From Paraburkholderia susongensis (GTDB lineage: Bacteria > Pseudomonadota > Gammaproteobacteria > Burkholderiales > Burkholderiaceae): a stretch of DNA of 64,000 bases. A program made the position numbers and the translations under genes. Positions 24,201-32,639 of this stretch are shown here, one piece after another (the first letter of the stretch is position 1; each line of letters starts with the position of its first letter). Below the pieces are notes generated by a model, which did not search any database, was not told the origin of the DNA, and saw only the letters and a list, made by a program, of their open reading frames with translations. Location: the NCBI RefSeq assembly GCF_900177725.1, contig NZ_FXAT01000001.1, forward strand, positions 558,001 through 622,000, read 5' to 3'.

Positions 24201-25091
24201 TCACGCGAGCACCGAGAGCCGCGAAGGTGCGATGGCAGTGTTGTGCGACATCGATTCGCGTATGTAGCGCGCGAATTCCAGCGCCGCCGGCTGCGCCGTC
24301 GAGGGCAATCGCAGGCAGATCGCGAACGGCGGGAGAACAGGCAAGCCGGCCGCGTGCGGCACGATCGTTTCCAGGTCGGGCGGCACCGTCGAAGCGAGCC
24401 ACGCTGTGATCGCAAGGCCCGCGCGCACTGTTGCGGCGGTCGTCTCGATGTTCCCGCTCTCGAACACCGTGCGCCAGGCGATGTCCACATCCGCAAGCGC
24501 GCCGAGCACCACCGGACGGAACGCACAGTGTTCGTCCACCATCGAAAGCGGCAACGGCCGCTTCGCCAGCGCATCGCTGCCGCGACCCGTCACCCAAACC
24601 AGCGGCTCGATGCGGATCACTTCCCCTTCGGCTTCACTCGCAACGTATTCGACCAACGACACATCCACTCGTCCGCTATCAACCGCTTCGCAGAGCTCCC
24701 GCGACGCTGCGCACTCGAACGAAATCTCCACGTGCGGATGCGCTTCGGCGAATGCTTTCATCGCGGGCGCGAGCGCTGTCACGAGATCGAAGGGCACGCC
24801 GACGCGCAGGCTGCCCTGCAGCGATTGAGCGGTCATGTCGGCCCAGATTTCGTCGTTCAGCCGCAGCATCTGTCGCGCCTTGACGAGAAACAGCTCGCCC
24901 TGGCGCGACAGTTCCAGCTTGCGCGCCTTGCGCACGAACAGCAGGCAGTCCAAACGATCTTCGAGGCGTTTGATCTGCTGGCTGACCGCGCCCTGCGTCA
25001 TGTGCAGCACATTCGCGGCGACCGTCATGCTGCCGCCATCGGCAACGGTAACGAATGTGCGGATCAGATCGAGGTCAAGGTTTCGGGTCAT
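24201..25091 (-). CDS. LysR-family regulator of the divergent LysE exporter
   Basis: 296 residues from ATG 25091 (25121 and 25124 are alternative starts). Helix-turn-helix: GSMTVAANVLHMTQGAVSQQIKRLEDRLDCLLFVR; effector domain from about 90 (LRVGVPFDLVTALAP). It begins 101 bases from the divergent LysE-type exporter gene, the same layout as ArgP/LysE pairs, so it probably activates export of an amino acid or aromatic compound. It is the intact relative of the decayed fragment at 19700-19949. Confidence 0.9.
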   Translation of the reverse strand: MTRNLDLDLIRTFVTVADGGSMTVAANVLHMTQGAVSQQIKRLEDRLDCLLFVRKARKLELSRQGELFLVKARQMLRLNDEIWADMTAQSLQGSLRVGVPFDLVTALAPAMKAFAEAHPHVEISFECAASRELCEAVDSGRVDVSLVEYVASEAEGEVIRIEPLVWVTGRGSDALAKRPLPLSMVDEHCAFRPVVLGALADVDIAWRTVFESGNIETTAATVRAGLAITAWLASTVPPDLETIVPHAAGLPVLPPFAICLRLPSTAQPAALEFARYIRESMSHNTAIAPSRLSVLA

Positions 25092-25192
25092 CGACACATC
25101 ATGCGGCGTAATGGATTGCATCAATATTATTGCCTTTTCTCATGCGTCGGCAATCCGTACAGTTCAAGGCACGATCACCCGGACATGTCCCG

Positions 25193-25783
25193 ATGACCTC
25201 GATCCTGCCGCTTCTCCTGTTCGTCGCCGTCGCGACCGTCACGCCTGGCGGCGCCACCATGCTCGCTACCGCGTCAGGCGGGCGCTTCGGCTTTGCGCGT
25301 TCGATTCCACTGATGCTCGGCATCGCGATCGCCCTCGCCTCGCTCGCCGCCGTGGCCGCGCTCGGCCTCGGCAGGCTGCTGCTTGCGATGCCCGCGCTGC
25401 AGACGACCGTGAAGGCTCTCGGTTCCGCGTATCTGCTGTGGCTCGCTTGGCGCATCGCGCGAAGTGGTGCGCCGAACACGGGCAACGGCCCCGCGCAGCC
25501 GATCACTCTCGTGAGCGGTTTTCTGCTGTTGTGGCTCAATCCGAAAAGCTGGGCGATGACAGTGGGCGCCGCGGCGTCCTTCGCGCTGCTCACGAGCAGC
25601 CCGAACCGGCTCGCACTGCTGCTCGGCACGGCGTTTGGCCTTGCCGCATGCGTCTCGCTCGCGCTGTGGTGCGCGCTCGGCATGCTGCTCGCGCGGCTTC
25701 TGCGCACACCGCTTCACTGGCGCATCCTCAATCTTGCGATGGGCGCGCTGCTCGCCGCATCCGTCGTTCCGACCTGGAAGTAG
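25193..25783 (+). CDS. LysE/RhtB-family exporter
   Basis: 196 residues with six membrane spans. The family N-terminus LFVAVATVTPGGATMLATASGGRFGF (TPGP-like motif here TPGG) and the mid-protein WLNPKSWAMTVGAA are diagnostic. It exports amino acids or similar small molecules. ATG 25193 is chosen to match the family N-terminus. It is divergent from, and probably under, the LysR gene next to it. Confidence 0.88.
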   Translation: MTSILPLLLFVAVATVTPGGATMLATASGGRFGFARSIPLMLGIAIALASLAAVAALGLGRLLLAMPALQTTVKALGSAYLLWLAWRIARSGAPNTGNGPAQPITLVSGFLLLWLNPKSWAMTVGAAASFALLTSSPNRLALLLGTAFGLAACVSLALWCALGMLLARLLRTPLHWRILNLAMGALLAASVVPTWK

Positions 25784-25942
25784 TCGTGTCACATCATCCA
25801 CTTGCCGGATCGCACGACGTCGAAGCCACGTTCAGCCATCTATTCTCTTGAAGAATCGATTTTATGAAAAATCTGCTGATTATCATTTCCGTTGGCGGCA
25901 ATTACCCTATTTCTGTCATTCATCAGCAGACGGAGGATTTCC

Positions 25943-26683
25943 ATGTCCACTCTCGCAGGCAAAGTTGCCGTCATTAGCGGCGGAACCACCGGCATCGGTC
26001 TGGCGATCGCCCAGAGCTTCGTAGCCGTTGGCGCTCACGTTTTTATCTTCGGCCGCAGGCAAGCCCAGCTCGACGAAGCCGCCGAACTGATCGGACGCAA
26101 CGTCACCGCGATCCAGGCTGACGCCGCGAACCTCGACGACCTCGCCCGGGTCGCAGCGGCAGTCCGTGAAGAAAAAGGTGTGGTCGACATCGTCGTGTCG
26201 AACGCGGGCTTTACGGAGCAGGCTCCAATCGACACCCTCACACCGGAACATTTCGACAAGACTTTCAATCTCATGGCCCGCGGGCCCGTCTTCATGGTGC
26301 AGAAACTTCTGCCGCTGATGGCGGGCGGCGGATCGATCATCCTGGTGTCGTCGGCCATGCACCTCATGGGCATTCCCGGCCATACTGCCTACGCGGCAGC
26401 CAAGGCGGCCTTGCGTTCGTATGCGCGCACCTGGGCTGCCGAATTCAAGGATCGCGGCATTCGCGTCAACATGCTAAGCCCTGGCGTGACCGACACCCCG
26501 ATCCTCGACTCCCAGTCGGCGACACGCGAAGAGCTGGTCAACATGTACCAGAGCATGGTCCCGATCGGTCGGCTCGCTCGGGCCGAAGAGATTGCCAGCG
26601 CGGCGCTCTTCCTCGCATCCGACCAGAGTTCCTACGTGACAGGGGCGGATCTGATGGCCGATGGCGGTATCGGCCAGGTCTAA
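25943..26683 (+). CDS. Short-chain dehydrogenase/reductase
   Basis: 246 residues of the FabG-like classical SDR type: SGGTTGIGLAIAQSF near residues 12-26, NAGFT near 88, Ser in VSSAMHL, YAAAK near 154 and a C-terminal TGADLMADGG. It reduces a ketone or oxidises an alcohol with NAD(P). GGAGG lies eight bases before ATG 25943. The old yellow enzyme gene follows after 50 bases on the same strand, so the pair probably acts on one enone or ketone substrate. Confidence 0.9.
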   Translation: MSTLAGKVAVISGGTTGIGLAIAQSFVAVGAHVFIFGRRQAQLDEAAELIGRNVTAIQADAANLDDLARVAAAVREEKGVVDIVVSNAGFTEQAPIDTLTPEHFDKTFNLMARGPVFMVQKLLPLMAGGGSIILVSSAMHLMGIPGHTAYAAAKAALRSYARTWAAEFKDRGIRVNMLSPGVTDTPILDSQSATREELVNMYQSMVPIGRLARAEEIASAALFLASDQSSYVTGADLMADGGIGQV

Positions 26684-26733
26684 GTGAATCTGGAGAACGT
26701 AGACGGCGCTAGAACACGTCGAACGGAGTTGCT

Positions 26734-27834
26734 ATGAGTCACCCAATACTGTTCACGCCGACACAAGTCGGCAACCTGAAACTGGCCAATCGTATCGTGA
26801 TCGCCCCAATGGCCCAGTACTCGGCCGAAGACGGGCAGATGGGCGCCTGGCATCTGATGCACCTCGGCCAGTTGGCGATTTCGGGTGCGGCGGCGCTGAC
26901 CATCGAGGGGACGGCTGTCACCACCGAGGGACGCACCAGTTATGGCGACGTAGGCCTCTATTCGGACGAGTGCGAAATCTCCATGGCGCGAGTGCTGCAC
27001 GACGTTCGGCGGTGGTCGGACATGCCGGTTGGAATCCAACTCAACCATGCTGGCCGGAAGGGATCCCGGCAGAAGTTATGGGACGGCGGTGCACAGATTC
27101 CACATGGTCACGCAAATGGTTGGAACACGTACGGGCCATCACCAGTCGCTTTTGCGGCCGGTGACACACCACCCATCGCCCTGAACCGCGATGGTCTGGC
27201 CGCTATTCGCGACGCCTTCGCGGCCGCAGCGCGACGCGCCTCGAGGCTGGGGCTGGATTTCATTCAGATTCTCGGCGGGCATGGCTATTTGCTTCATCAA
27301 TTCCTCTCACCGCTCTCAAACCGCAGGGACGACGAGTACGGCGGCTCCGTGGAAAACCGCATGCGCTTTCCGCTCGAGGTATTTGAAGCCGTGCGAGACG
27401 CATTTGCGCACGATCGCCCCGTTACGATGCGGGTGTCCGCTACCGACTGGGTGGACGGCGGGTGGTCCATCCAGGACGCGGTCGCATTTGTCGAAGCACT
27501 GGAGGCGAGAGGCTGCGCAGCGATCAATGTCTCAAGCGGCGGCCTTAGTGCTACCGCGCGAATTCCGACCGGGCCCAATTATCAGGTTCCCTTTGCCCGG
27601 ATGGTGAAGCAGGCGACGACACTCCCAGTCATCGCCGTCGGCATGATCACTGAATTCGAGCAAGCTGAATCCATTCTCAGCACGGGAGACGCCGATCTGG
27701 TCGCGCTCGCGCGGGCCGTGCTCTTTGACCCTCGCTGGCCGTGGCACGCCGCCGCTCACTTCGGGACCCAGGTCAAAGTGCCGAACCAATATCGTCGCGC
27801 CCAGCCCGCCCGGCTGCAAAACCTGTTCATTTGA
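26734..27834 (+). CDS. Old yellow enzyme, NADH:flavin oxidoreductase (YqjM class)
   Basis: 366 residues of the FMN TIM-barrel ene-reductase family. The start LFTPTQVGNLKLANRIVIAPMAQYSAEDGQMGAWHL has the Cys-to-Ala change at the FMN O4 position in the APM-x-QYS segment, where YqjM has Cys. QLNHAGRKG holds the substrate-binding His/Asn region. GHGYLLHQFLSPLSNRRDDEYGGSVENR is the family signature. It reduces activated C=C bonds. It forms an operon with the SDR gene upstream. Confidence 0.9.
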   Translation: MSHPILFTPTQVGNLKLANRIVIAPMAQYSAEDGQMGAWHLMHLGQLAISGAAALTIEGTAVTTEGRTSYGDVGLYSDECEISMARVLHDVRRWSDMPVGIQLNHAGRKGSRQKLWDGGAQIPHGHANGWNTYGPSPVAFAAGDTPPIALNRDGLAAIRDAFAAAARRASRLGLDFIQILGGHGYLLHQFLSPLSNRRDDEYGGSVENRMRFPLEVFEAVRDAFAHDRPVTMRVSATDWVDGGWSIQDAVAFVEALEARGCAAINVSSGGLSATARIPTGPNYQVPFARMVKQATTLPVIAVGMITEFEQAESILSTGDADLVALARAVLFDPRWPWHAAAHFGTQVKVPNQYRRAQPARLQNLFI

Positions 27835-28034
27835 ATCTGTCTTGTCGCTCAGATAAGCATGCGAACTCATCCGTTTTCCGAATCGTTCCACCTCGAAGCC
27901 GCGTTCGGCGATGTGTCGGAATATCGGTTACCGAAAGCGAATGCTGGATCGTGCTGATCGAGCCCGCGCAGACGAAGCACACGGGCGATGTTGTGTCGTC
28001 GTTGACGCGGACGATCTCCACGCCGGTCCTCAAG

Positions 28035-28895
28035 CTATTTCAACTGCGGCTCGCGGCCGACGCAATCGACCAGAAACGCCATCACGGCTTTAATGGCGGG
28101 CGTCCGGCGCAGATCAGGATACGTCACCAGCCAGAGCGTCGTTTCGGGGGGCTCGTGCTCGACGTCAAGTTTGACAAGTTCAGCATCGCGTTCGCCGATT
28201 ATCGTCGGCAGGACTGCAACCCCGGCACCGCTACGCGCGGCCATCTGCTGTGCAATCACATCGCTCGTTTCGAATACGATCGGTCTGCCGTCGAGATATC
28301 GGCGCAGCCACTTTTGATGCTTTACATGATCCAGCGACGCGTCGTAAGCAATGAACTCCCATTGCCCGGGAGGACGAGTCGCATACGTGACATTGGCATA
28401 TAAGCCAAAGCGAATCGCACCGATCCGTCGCGTCATGAGGCTTGCCTCTTCTGGCTTGACCATGCGAATGGCAACATCCGCGACGCCGCGGTCCAGCGGC
28501 TCGATTTCGGGTGTGCCTGCCATGACGATTTTCACGGATGGATGTGCTTCATGAAATGCCTGCAGATGCGGCGCAATGCAAAAGTTGCCGACCGTAGGCG
28601 GAACGCTGACTCGCACCGTCCCGGACAACGCGGACGATGCACGAAGCGCATAGGCGTCGATTGCCTGAGCGCTTTCGGTCATCGCTGCGGCGAGCCGCGC
28701 AACTGCTTGTCCATCCTCGGTCAAACGGCTGCTACGGGGGAGCCGATAAACGAGTTTCAAGCCAAGCGCCTTCTCCAGCGCCGCCACTCGCCTGCCGACC
28801 GTGGCGTGCTCAACCGAGAGTTCGCTGGCAGCGCCGGAGAACGATCCGGTACGCGCGAGCATGAGAAAGTAACGCAAATCCTGCCAGTCAAACAT
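28035..28895 (-). CDS. LysR-family transcriptional regulator
   Basis: 286 residues, of the MFDWQDLRYFL subgroup. Helix-turn-helix: GSFSGAASELSVEHATVGRRVAALEKALGLKL; effector domain from about residue 90. It is convergent with the old yellow enzyme gene (200 bases between stops, where nothing else is seen) and divergent from the NIPSNAP gene 116 bases away, which is its likely target. Confidence 0.9.
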   Translation of the reverse strand: MFDWQDLRYFLMLARTGSFSGAASELSVEHATVGRRVAALEKALGLKLVYRLPRSSRLTEDGQAVARLAAAMTESAQAIDAYALRASSALSGTVRVSVPPTVGNFCIAPHLQAFHEAHPSVKIVMAGTPEIEPLDRGVADVAIRMVKPEEASLMTRRIGAIRFGLYANVTYATRPPGQWEFIAYDASLDHVKHQKWLRRYLDGRPIVFETSDVIAQQMAARSGAGVAVLPTIIGERDAELVKLDVEHEPPETTLWLVTYPDLRRTPAIKAVMAFLVDCVGREPQLK

Positions 28896-29011
28896 AGCGA
28901 GTCTTTCACCGAGTCTGTGAGCGAATGCGGAATTCCCCGCCGGGCCGGCTCAGTCTAATCTTGTTCGTAAGCGGATGCCTGATGGCCATTCGCCGACTCA
29001 GGAGAATCGAC

Positions 29012-29623
29012 ATGCTTTACGAACTGACTACACTGTCTTCGCACATCCTGAAGCTGTCTCAGGTGATCGAGAACGCGCAGGCTTACCTGAACCACCCCGA
29101 AACGAAGGGCCGCTGGCTCGGCTCATGGACTTCGGAGAATGGACGACTCGGAGCCGTGCGCGTGCTGCGAGGATTCGCCGACGCCGGGGAACTCTCGCAT
29201 GAAAGAACGCGCGCGCTCTTTCATGCCGACCCTTTCGGCGCATCCACCAGCGAGTGCGGAATCGAGATGGAGAGCTATGCGGGCTTTCCTTTTCTCCCCC
29301 CCGTCGAGCCCGGTGTGTTCGGTAAGTACTACGAATTTCGTACCTACTGGCTAAAATCGGGCGGACTCACGCCGACCATTGAGGCGTGGGAGGCTGCCAT
29401 GCCCGAGCGCTCGAAACGGTCTCCCCTGACGCTCAACATGTACGCGCTCGACGGTGCGCCGCGCATCACGCACATTTGGCCGTGGCAAAGTCTGGATGAG
29501 CGTATCGCGATACGCGCAAAATCCTTCGCCGATGGCATCTGGCCGCCGAAGGGCGGCCCAGAGCAATTTTACGAGGCGACATCGACGATCTGGATACCGA
29601 CCGCCAATTCGCCACTTCGCTGA
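29012..29623 (+). CDS. NIPSNAP-family protein
   Basis: 203 residues with two dimeric alpha/beta-barrel (ferredoxin-like) halves: MLYELTTLSSHILKLSQVIENAQ at the start and YYEFRTYWLKSGGLTPTIEAWEAAMPER in the second half. This is the NIPSNAP pattern. The family has no settled enzymatic role; bacterial members often sit in catabolic or stress operons. ATG 29012 has AGGAG ten bases upstream. The divergent LysR gene probably regulates it. The 255 bases after it up to the tRNA show no gene. Confidence 0.85.
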   Translation: MLYELTTLSSHILKLSQVIENAQAYLNHPETKGRWLGSWTSENGRLGAVRVLRGFADAGELSHERTRALFHADPFGASTSECGIEMESYAGFPFLPPVEPGVFGKYYEFRTYWLKSGGLTPTIEAWEAAMPERSKRSPLTLNMYALDGAPRITHIWPWQSLDERIAIRAKSFADGIWPPKGGPEQFYEATSTIWIPTANSPLR

Positions 29624-29878
29624 GTCGATAAGACCGCGCCCCTGATTCGGCAGGCGATGCAAGATCATATCCGCGCCGATCCTGACGAAACGGATGTCGA
29701 TGGAGTTGGGCGGATTTCAAGTCTGGAACTATCACGACCCACCCACACCGAACACAACGTAACACATTGATTTTTCTAGAGTAGCATCATTTTTCTTCAC
29801 GTTCGCGTTACTCGATTGTGGTAGGTTGCGATGTGAGTTACGCACGACTTACACACGCTACGCTATACTCGCGTCCTC

Positions 29879-29963
29879 GCCCGGATGACGAAATTGGTAG
29901 ACGTACCGGACTTAAAATTCGGAGGCTAACGCCGTGCGGGTTCGATTCCCGCTCCGGGCACCA
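29879..29963 (+). tRNA. tRNA-Leu (UAA)
   Basis: 85-base class-II tRNA. The acceptor stem GCCCGGA pairs with TCCGGGC, and A plus the encoded CCA follow. The D arm holds AAATTGGTAGAC; the anticodon arm is CCGGA-CTTAAAA-TTCGG with anticodon TAA; the variable arm is long; the T arm is GCGGG-TTCGATT-CCCGC. A TATACT sequence at 29864-29869 is a likely -10 element; no good -35 was found. The accessory patch with the T6SS effector begins just after it, as often happens at tRNA genes. Confidence 0.97.
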
Positions 29964-29977
29964 CGCTGCAAACAAAG

Positions 29978-30004
29978 AGCCCCACCATGCCGGCGGGGCT
30001 TTTG
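29978..30004 (+). terminator. Terminator after tRNA-Leu
   Basis: AGCCCC ... GGGGCT stem followed by TTTTGTCTTTT, 14 bases beyond the tRNA CCA end. Confidence 0.7.
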
Positions 30005-30025
30005 TCTTTTGCGGCCTTCGTCGCG

Positions 30026-30196
30026 CTACTGAGCGGAACCGCCGAACATCGCGCTGCGCTGCTCCACGCCCGCATGTTTGTTCATCTGGCGGATCACTTC
30101 ACGGCCAATTTCCTGTAGCGACTGCCGCCGCGCGTGTCGCCGCCCGGCCTCAAGATGCCGGAGCCGCGCGCTTTCCCGTGATTCTGCAAAGAACCG
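30026..30196 (-). pseudogene. Unrecognised C-terminal coding fragment
   Basis: An open minus-strand frame of about 57 codons with no start codon of its own, ending in TAG. It reads like genuine helical protein: EAGRRHARRQSLQEIGREV and then MNKHAGVEQRSAMFGGSAQ. The upstream side is cut by a stop codon at 30197-30199. It looks like the tail of a lost gene between tRNA-Leu and the T6SS effector module. The family was not recognised; a phage or mobile-element protein is possible. Confidence 0.35.
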
Positions 30197-30351
30197 TTAA
30201 ATGTTCGATTAACGGCCAAAATTAGGCGCAAGCCCATTGCGATCAAGAATGAGCTCCGGTAAAAAAATAAACCGTTCGTCTATCGCGTATCTCATCGGAT
30301 GAGGTTCGCAGTTATACAACGCTCAGAAACTTACCAACGGAGAATTTGGAG

Positions 30352-30414
30352 ATGGCGAGCCTTGCTTATATGCGGCTTAAAGATGATAGCGATGCAAACG
30401 TCAAAGGTGCATGA
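30352..30414 (+). pseudogene. 20-codon hcp stub (T6SS tube protein N-terminus)
   Basis: A tiny ORF with its own GGAG ribosome site, reading MASLAYMRLKDD then SDANVKGA and a TGA stop. This matches the first 20 residues of the Hcp subgroup that starts MAIPxYxWLKDDGGAxIKGS. The remaining ~140 residues of Hcp are absent. The stop is three bases before the toxin start codon, so this stub now acts as a translated leader that would couple ribosomes into the toxin gene. It indicates that a complete hcp gene once stood before the effector and was deleted. Confidence 0.6.
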
Positions 30415-30417
30415 CGA

Positions 30418-30936
30418 ATGGCCTATCACGGAAAGTTTGTAGTGGATAATGAGCCCTTATCGCCGTTGACGATTTTTGGTGTCGGCACATTTAACGCTTT
30501 TTCCGGTAACCACCAATATCGCAATCGTGGCGGATGCACGGCGGTGCCTGATGATGGCCCGATACCGGCGGGTAAATACTGGATCGTTGATCGTCCTACG
30601 GGCGGTATCCGCTCCCAGGCCACTACGTGGGCAAAAGACACCTTCAACGCGGCATTCGGTACGCCATCAAATCACAACGAATGGTTCGCGCTCTTTCGGG
30701 ATGACGGCCGCATTGATGACATAACCTGGGTTAATGGTGTCAAGCGCGGGCAGTTCCGGTTGCACCCGGCAGGCGGTCAAGGTATTTCGTTAGGCTGTAT
30801 TACCCTGCCGAGTCATACAGATTTTCAGGCGATCCGGCGCTCACTTTTACAGACCACCACTATCCCCGTGCGCAATTCGGGGCTTCACGCGTATGGAACG
30901 ATAGAGGTCATCGCGTATGGCAACACTTGCCCGTAG
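30418..30936 (+). CDS. Tlde1-like (DUF2778) L,D-transpeptidase-fold T6SS effector
   Basis: 172 residues of DUF2778, the family of Tlde1, a type VI effector that acts on peptidoglycan tetrapeptide stems in the periplasm of target cells. The catalytic motif is FRLHPAGGQGISLGCIT with His116, Ser124 and Cys127. YHGKFVVDNEP at the start, GGCTAVPDDGPIPAGKYWIVDRP near 38-60 and EWFALFRDDGRIDDITWVNG near 88-107 are family blocks. There is no signal peptide, as expected for a T6SS-delivered toxin. It follows an hcp stub by three bases and overlaps the candidate immunity gene by 20 bases. No other T6SS gene is in the window, so it would need a system encoded elsewhere. Confidence 0.85.
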   Translation: MAYHGKFVVDNEPLSPLTIFGVGTFNAFSGNHQYRNRGGCTAVPDDGPIPAGKYWIVDRPTGGIRSQATTWAKDTFNAAFGTPSNHNEWFALFRDDGRIDDITWVNGVKRGQFRLHPAGGQGISLGCITLPSHTDFQAIRRSLLQTTTIPVRNSGLHAYGTIEVIAYGNTCP

Positions 30937-31192
30937 GCTGTTCAAGATCGCGCTGTTTATCGGCCTGTTCTGTCTTGCCGTGCCCTATGTCCACACGTAC
31001 CCGTGGCCGATGCCTGAAAGCCAGTCGCTGATATGGTGGCGCACTTCGCGTTGGCTCGGTGTCCGCGATCCCGAGGATTTATATTTCACGGTGTGGGCAA
31101 CGATTGATCTGATCGTCGCGGCTTTAGCATATGTGGCGATTATGAGGCTCTGGCGGTACTACCGAAAACGAAAAAAACCTATCGAGGGATAA
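30917..31192 (+). CDS. Candidate immunity protein for the Tlde1-like effector
   Basis: 91 residues with two membrane segments, about 11-26 (ALFIGLFCLAVPYV) and about 58-78 (VWATIDLIVAALAYVAIM), a loop rich in Trp between them and a basic tail RYYRKRKK. By the positive-inside rule, both ends would be cytoplasmic and the loop periplasmic, the compartment where the toxin works. The gene overlaps the toxin gene by 20 bases, typical of effector/immunity pairs. The immunity role is inferred from position and topology; the family itself was not recognised. Confidence 0.65.
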   Translation: MATLARRLFKIALFIGLFCLAVPYVHTYPWPMPESQSLIWWRTSRWLGVRDPEDLYFTVWATIDLIVAALAYVAIMRLWRYYRKRKKPIEG

Positions 31193-31416
31193 TGCGAGCC
31201 CGCCCCCAAGGCGGGTTCATTTTCTATGGCTTCCTTGGTGTAGTTTTCCGCTTGGCCGGCCTGTGTCAGCGCCTGATCGATTTCCGCGAGTAGTTTCTTC
31301 TTCCAGATCGCCTCATTCACCTCGTCCATCAACTGAATGACAGCGCGCTGAGGAATGCTGCGCATGTTGGCCTGGATCGCGGCACCCAAACGCGCGCCCC
31401 ACGCGCGCATTTCCAC
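31159..31416 (-). pseudogene. Unrecognised minus-strand coding fragment
   Basis: An 85-codon frame opposite the end of the immunity gene. Its first ~60 residues look like helical protein (AIQANMRSIPQRAVIQLMDE, then EIDQALTQAGQAENYTKEAI), while the last part runs through the terminator of the effector pair and is unlikely to be original. The frame stays open upstream of the GTG at 31416 for at least 20 codons. It is probably the left-over of a gene cut by insertion of the effector patch. No family was recognised. Confidence 0.25.
31196..31224 (+). terminator. Terminator after the effector/immunity pair
   Basis: GAGCCCGCC-CCCAA-GGCGGGTTC stem followed by ATTTTC; a short T tract, so moderate strength. 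Confidence 0.6.
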
Positions 31417-31513
31417 ACTGACTCACCCGCGATCCAGCCGCATTTTCCCCTCCACCACCCTCCTCGCGCGAGTCATCCGCCAGTCACAAACGTTCCCGAT
31501 AATCCGCTCACGA

Positions 31514-31521
31514 AAACGTTT
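31514..31521. promoter_or_regulatory. LacI-type operator core AAACGTTT
   Basis: The sequence CGAAAACGTTTACA has the central CG step and A/T arms of LacI/GalR-family operators; AAACGTTT is perfectly symmetric. It lies 25 bases before the LacI-type gene start, which suggests autoregulation. Confidence 0.6.
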
Positions 31522-31546
31522 ACAACCGGGCGGAATTCGAAACCCC

Positions 31547-32578
31547 ATGACACCGACGATCAAAGATGTCGCCGCTCACGCGGGCTTTTCCATTGCTACC
31601 GTGTCGCGCGTGATCAATGCCCCGCACACCGTGAATCCCGTCACGCTCGACAAGGTGCGGAAGTCCATCGACGCGCTCAACTTCCGTCCCAGCGCGCTCG
31701 GCCGGCAATTGCGCGGCGAGCGCACGCGTTTGATCGGCGTCATCCTGCCGACGCTCGCCAATCCGGTGTTCGCCGAATGCCTGCAAGGCATCGACGATCT
31801 CGCCTCGGCGCAAGGCTATCGGCTGATGCTGATGACCACGCAGTACGACGTGGACCGCGAACGCCACGCCATCGAAACGCTGCGCGAACAGCGCGTCGAA
31901 GGACTGATCCTGACCGTCGCCGATGCCGACACGCATCCGCTGCTCGACGAACTCGACCGCGCGGGCCTGCTTTACGTGCTGATGCATAACGACACCGTGC
32001 GGCGGCCGTCGGTTTCGGTCGACAACCGGCTCGCCGCCTACGACGGCGTACGCCGGCTCATCGCGCAAGGCCATCGGCGCATCCTGATGCTGGCCGGCTC
32101 GTTCGCGGCTTCGGACCGCGCGCGTCAGCGGCATCTCGGCTACACGCAGGCGATGCAGCAGGCCGGACTCACGCCCGCGCCCGCGCTCGAAGTCGATTTC
32201 AACGCGGCGGAACTCGCGCCGTCGGTGCTCGCGCACCTGACGCACGGCGCGAACCGTCCCACCGCGCTCTTCTGCAGCAACGATCTGCTCGCGATGGTCG
32301 TGATGCGCGGCCTGCATCGCGCGCGTCTGCGGATTCCCGAAGACATGTCGATTCTCGGCTTCGACGGCCTCGCGATGGGCGAGCTGCTATCGCCGCCGCT
32401 CGCGAGCATCTGCGCGCCGAATCGGGAGATCGGCTGCGCGGCGTGGCAGCGTCTGCTCGCGCGCATCGGCGGCCATGACGACGCATGCGGCGACGCCTCG
32501 CTCGCGCTGACCCTGCCGCACAGCGTGCGCGAAGGCGCGACGATTGCGGGACTTGCGACGCTCACACCCGCTCCATAG
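31547..32578 (+). CDS. LacI-family regulator of the ABC/phosphodiesterase operon
   Basis: 343 residues. The N-terminal helix-turn-helix and hinge TIKDVAAHAGFSIATVSRVINAPHTVNPVTLDKV are textbook LacI; the rest is a type-I periplasmic-binding-protein effector domain (RTRLIGVILPTLANPVFAECLQGI; LFCSNDLLAMVVMRGL). ATG 31547 is the family start. A LacI-type operator lies just upstream, and the complete ABC importer operon follows after 61 bases on the same strand, so it probably represses that operon until its ligand is present. Confidence 0.92.
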   Translation: MTPTIKDVAAHAGFSIATVSRVINAPHTVNPVTLDKVRKSIDALNFRPSALGRQLRGERTRLIGVILPTLANPVFAECLQGIDDLASAQGYRLMLMTTQYDVDRERHAIETLREQRVEGLILTVADADTHPLLDELDRAGLLYVLMHNDTVRRPSVSVDNRLAAYDGVRRLIAQGHRRILMLAGSFAASDRARQRHLGYTQAMQQAGLTPAPALEVDFNAAELAPSVLAHLTHGANRPTALFCSNDLLAMVVMRGLHRARLRIPEDMSILGFDGLAMGELLSPPLASICAPNREIGCAAWQRLLARIGGHDDACGDASLALTLPHSVREGATIAGLATLTPAP

Positions 32579-32639
32579 CACGACCACGAACCACAACCTC
32601 GCACCACCACCCGCTCTCTTCGCGAATAGGAGACCCGCA

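Noticed and set aside
30418..30936. Housekeeping L,D-transpeptidase (YkuD family)
   Set aside because: The protein lacks a signal peptide and matches the DUF2778/Tlde1 blocks rather than the YkuD HxxxxxxSxGCxR(M/L) pattern with its Arg.
29879..31416. Complete prophage or integrative element at tRNA-Leu
   Set aside because: No integrase, no phage structural genes and no repeat of the tRNA 3' end were seen in the interval.
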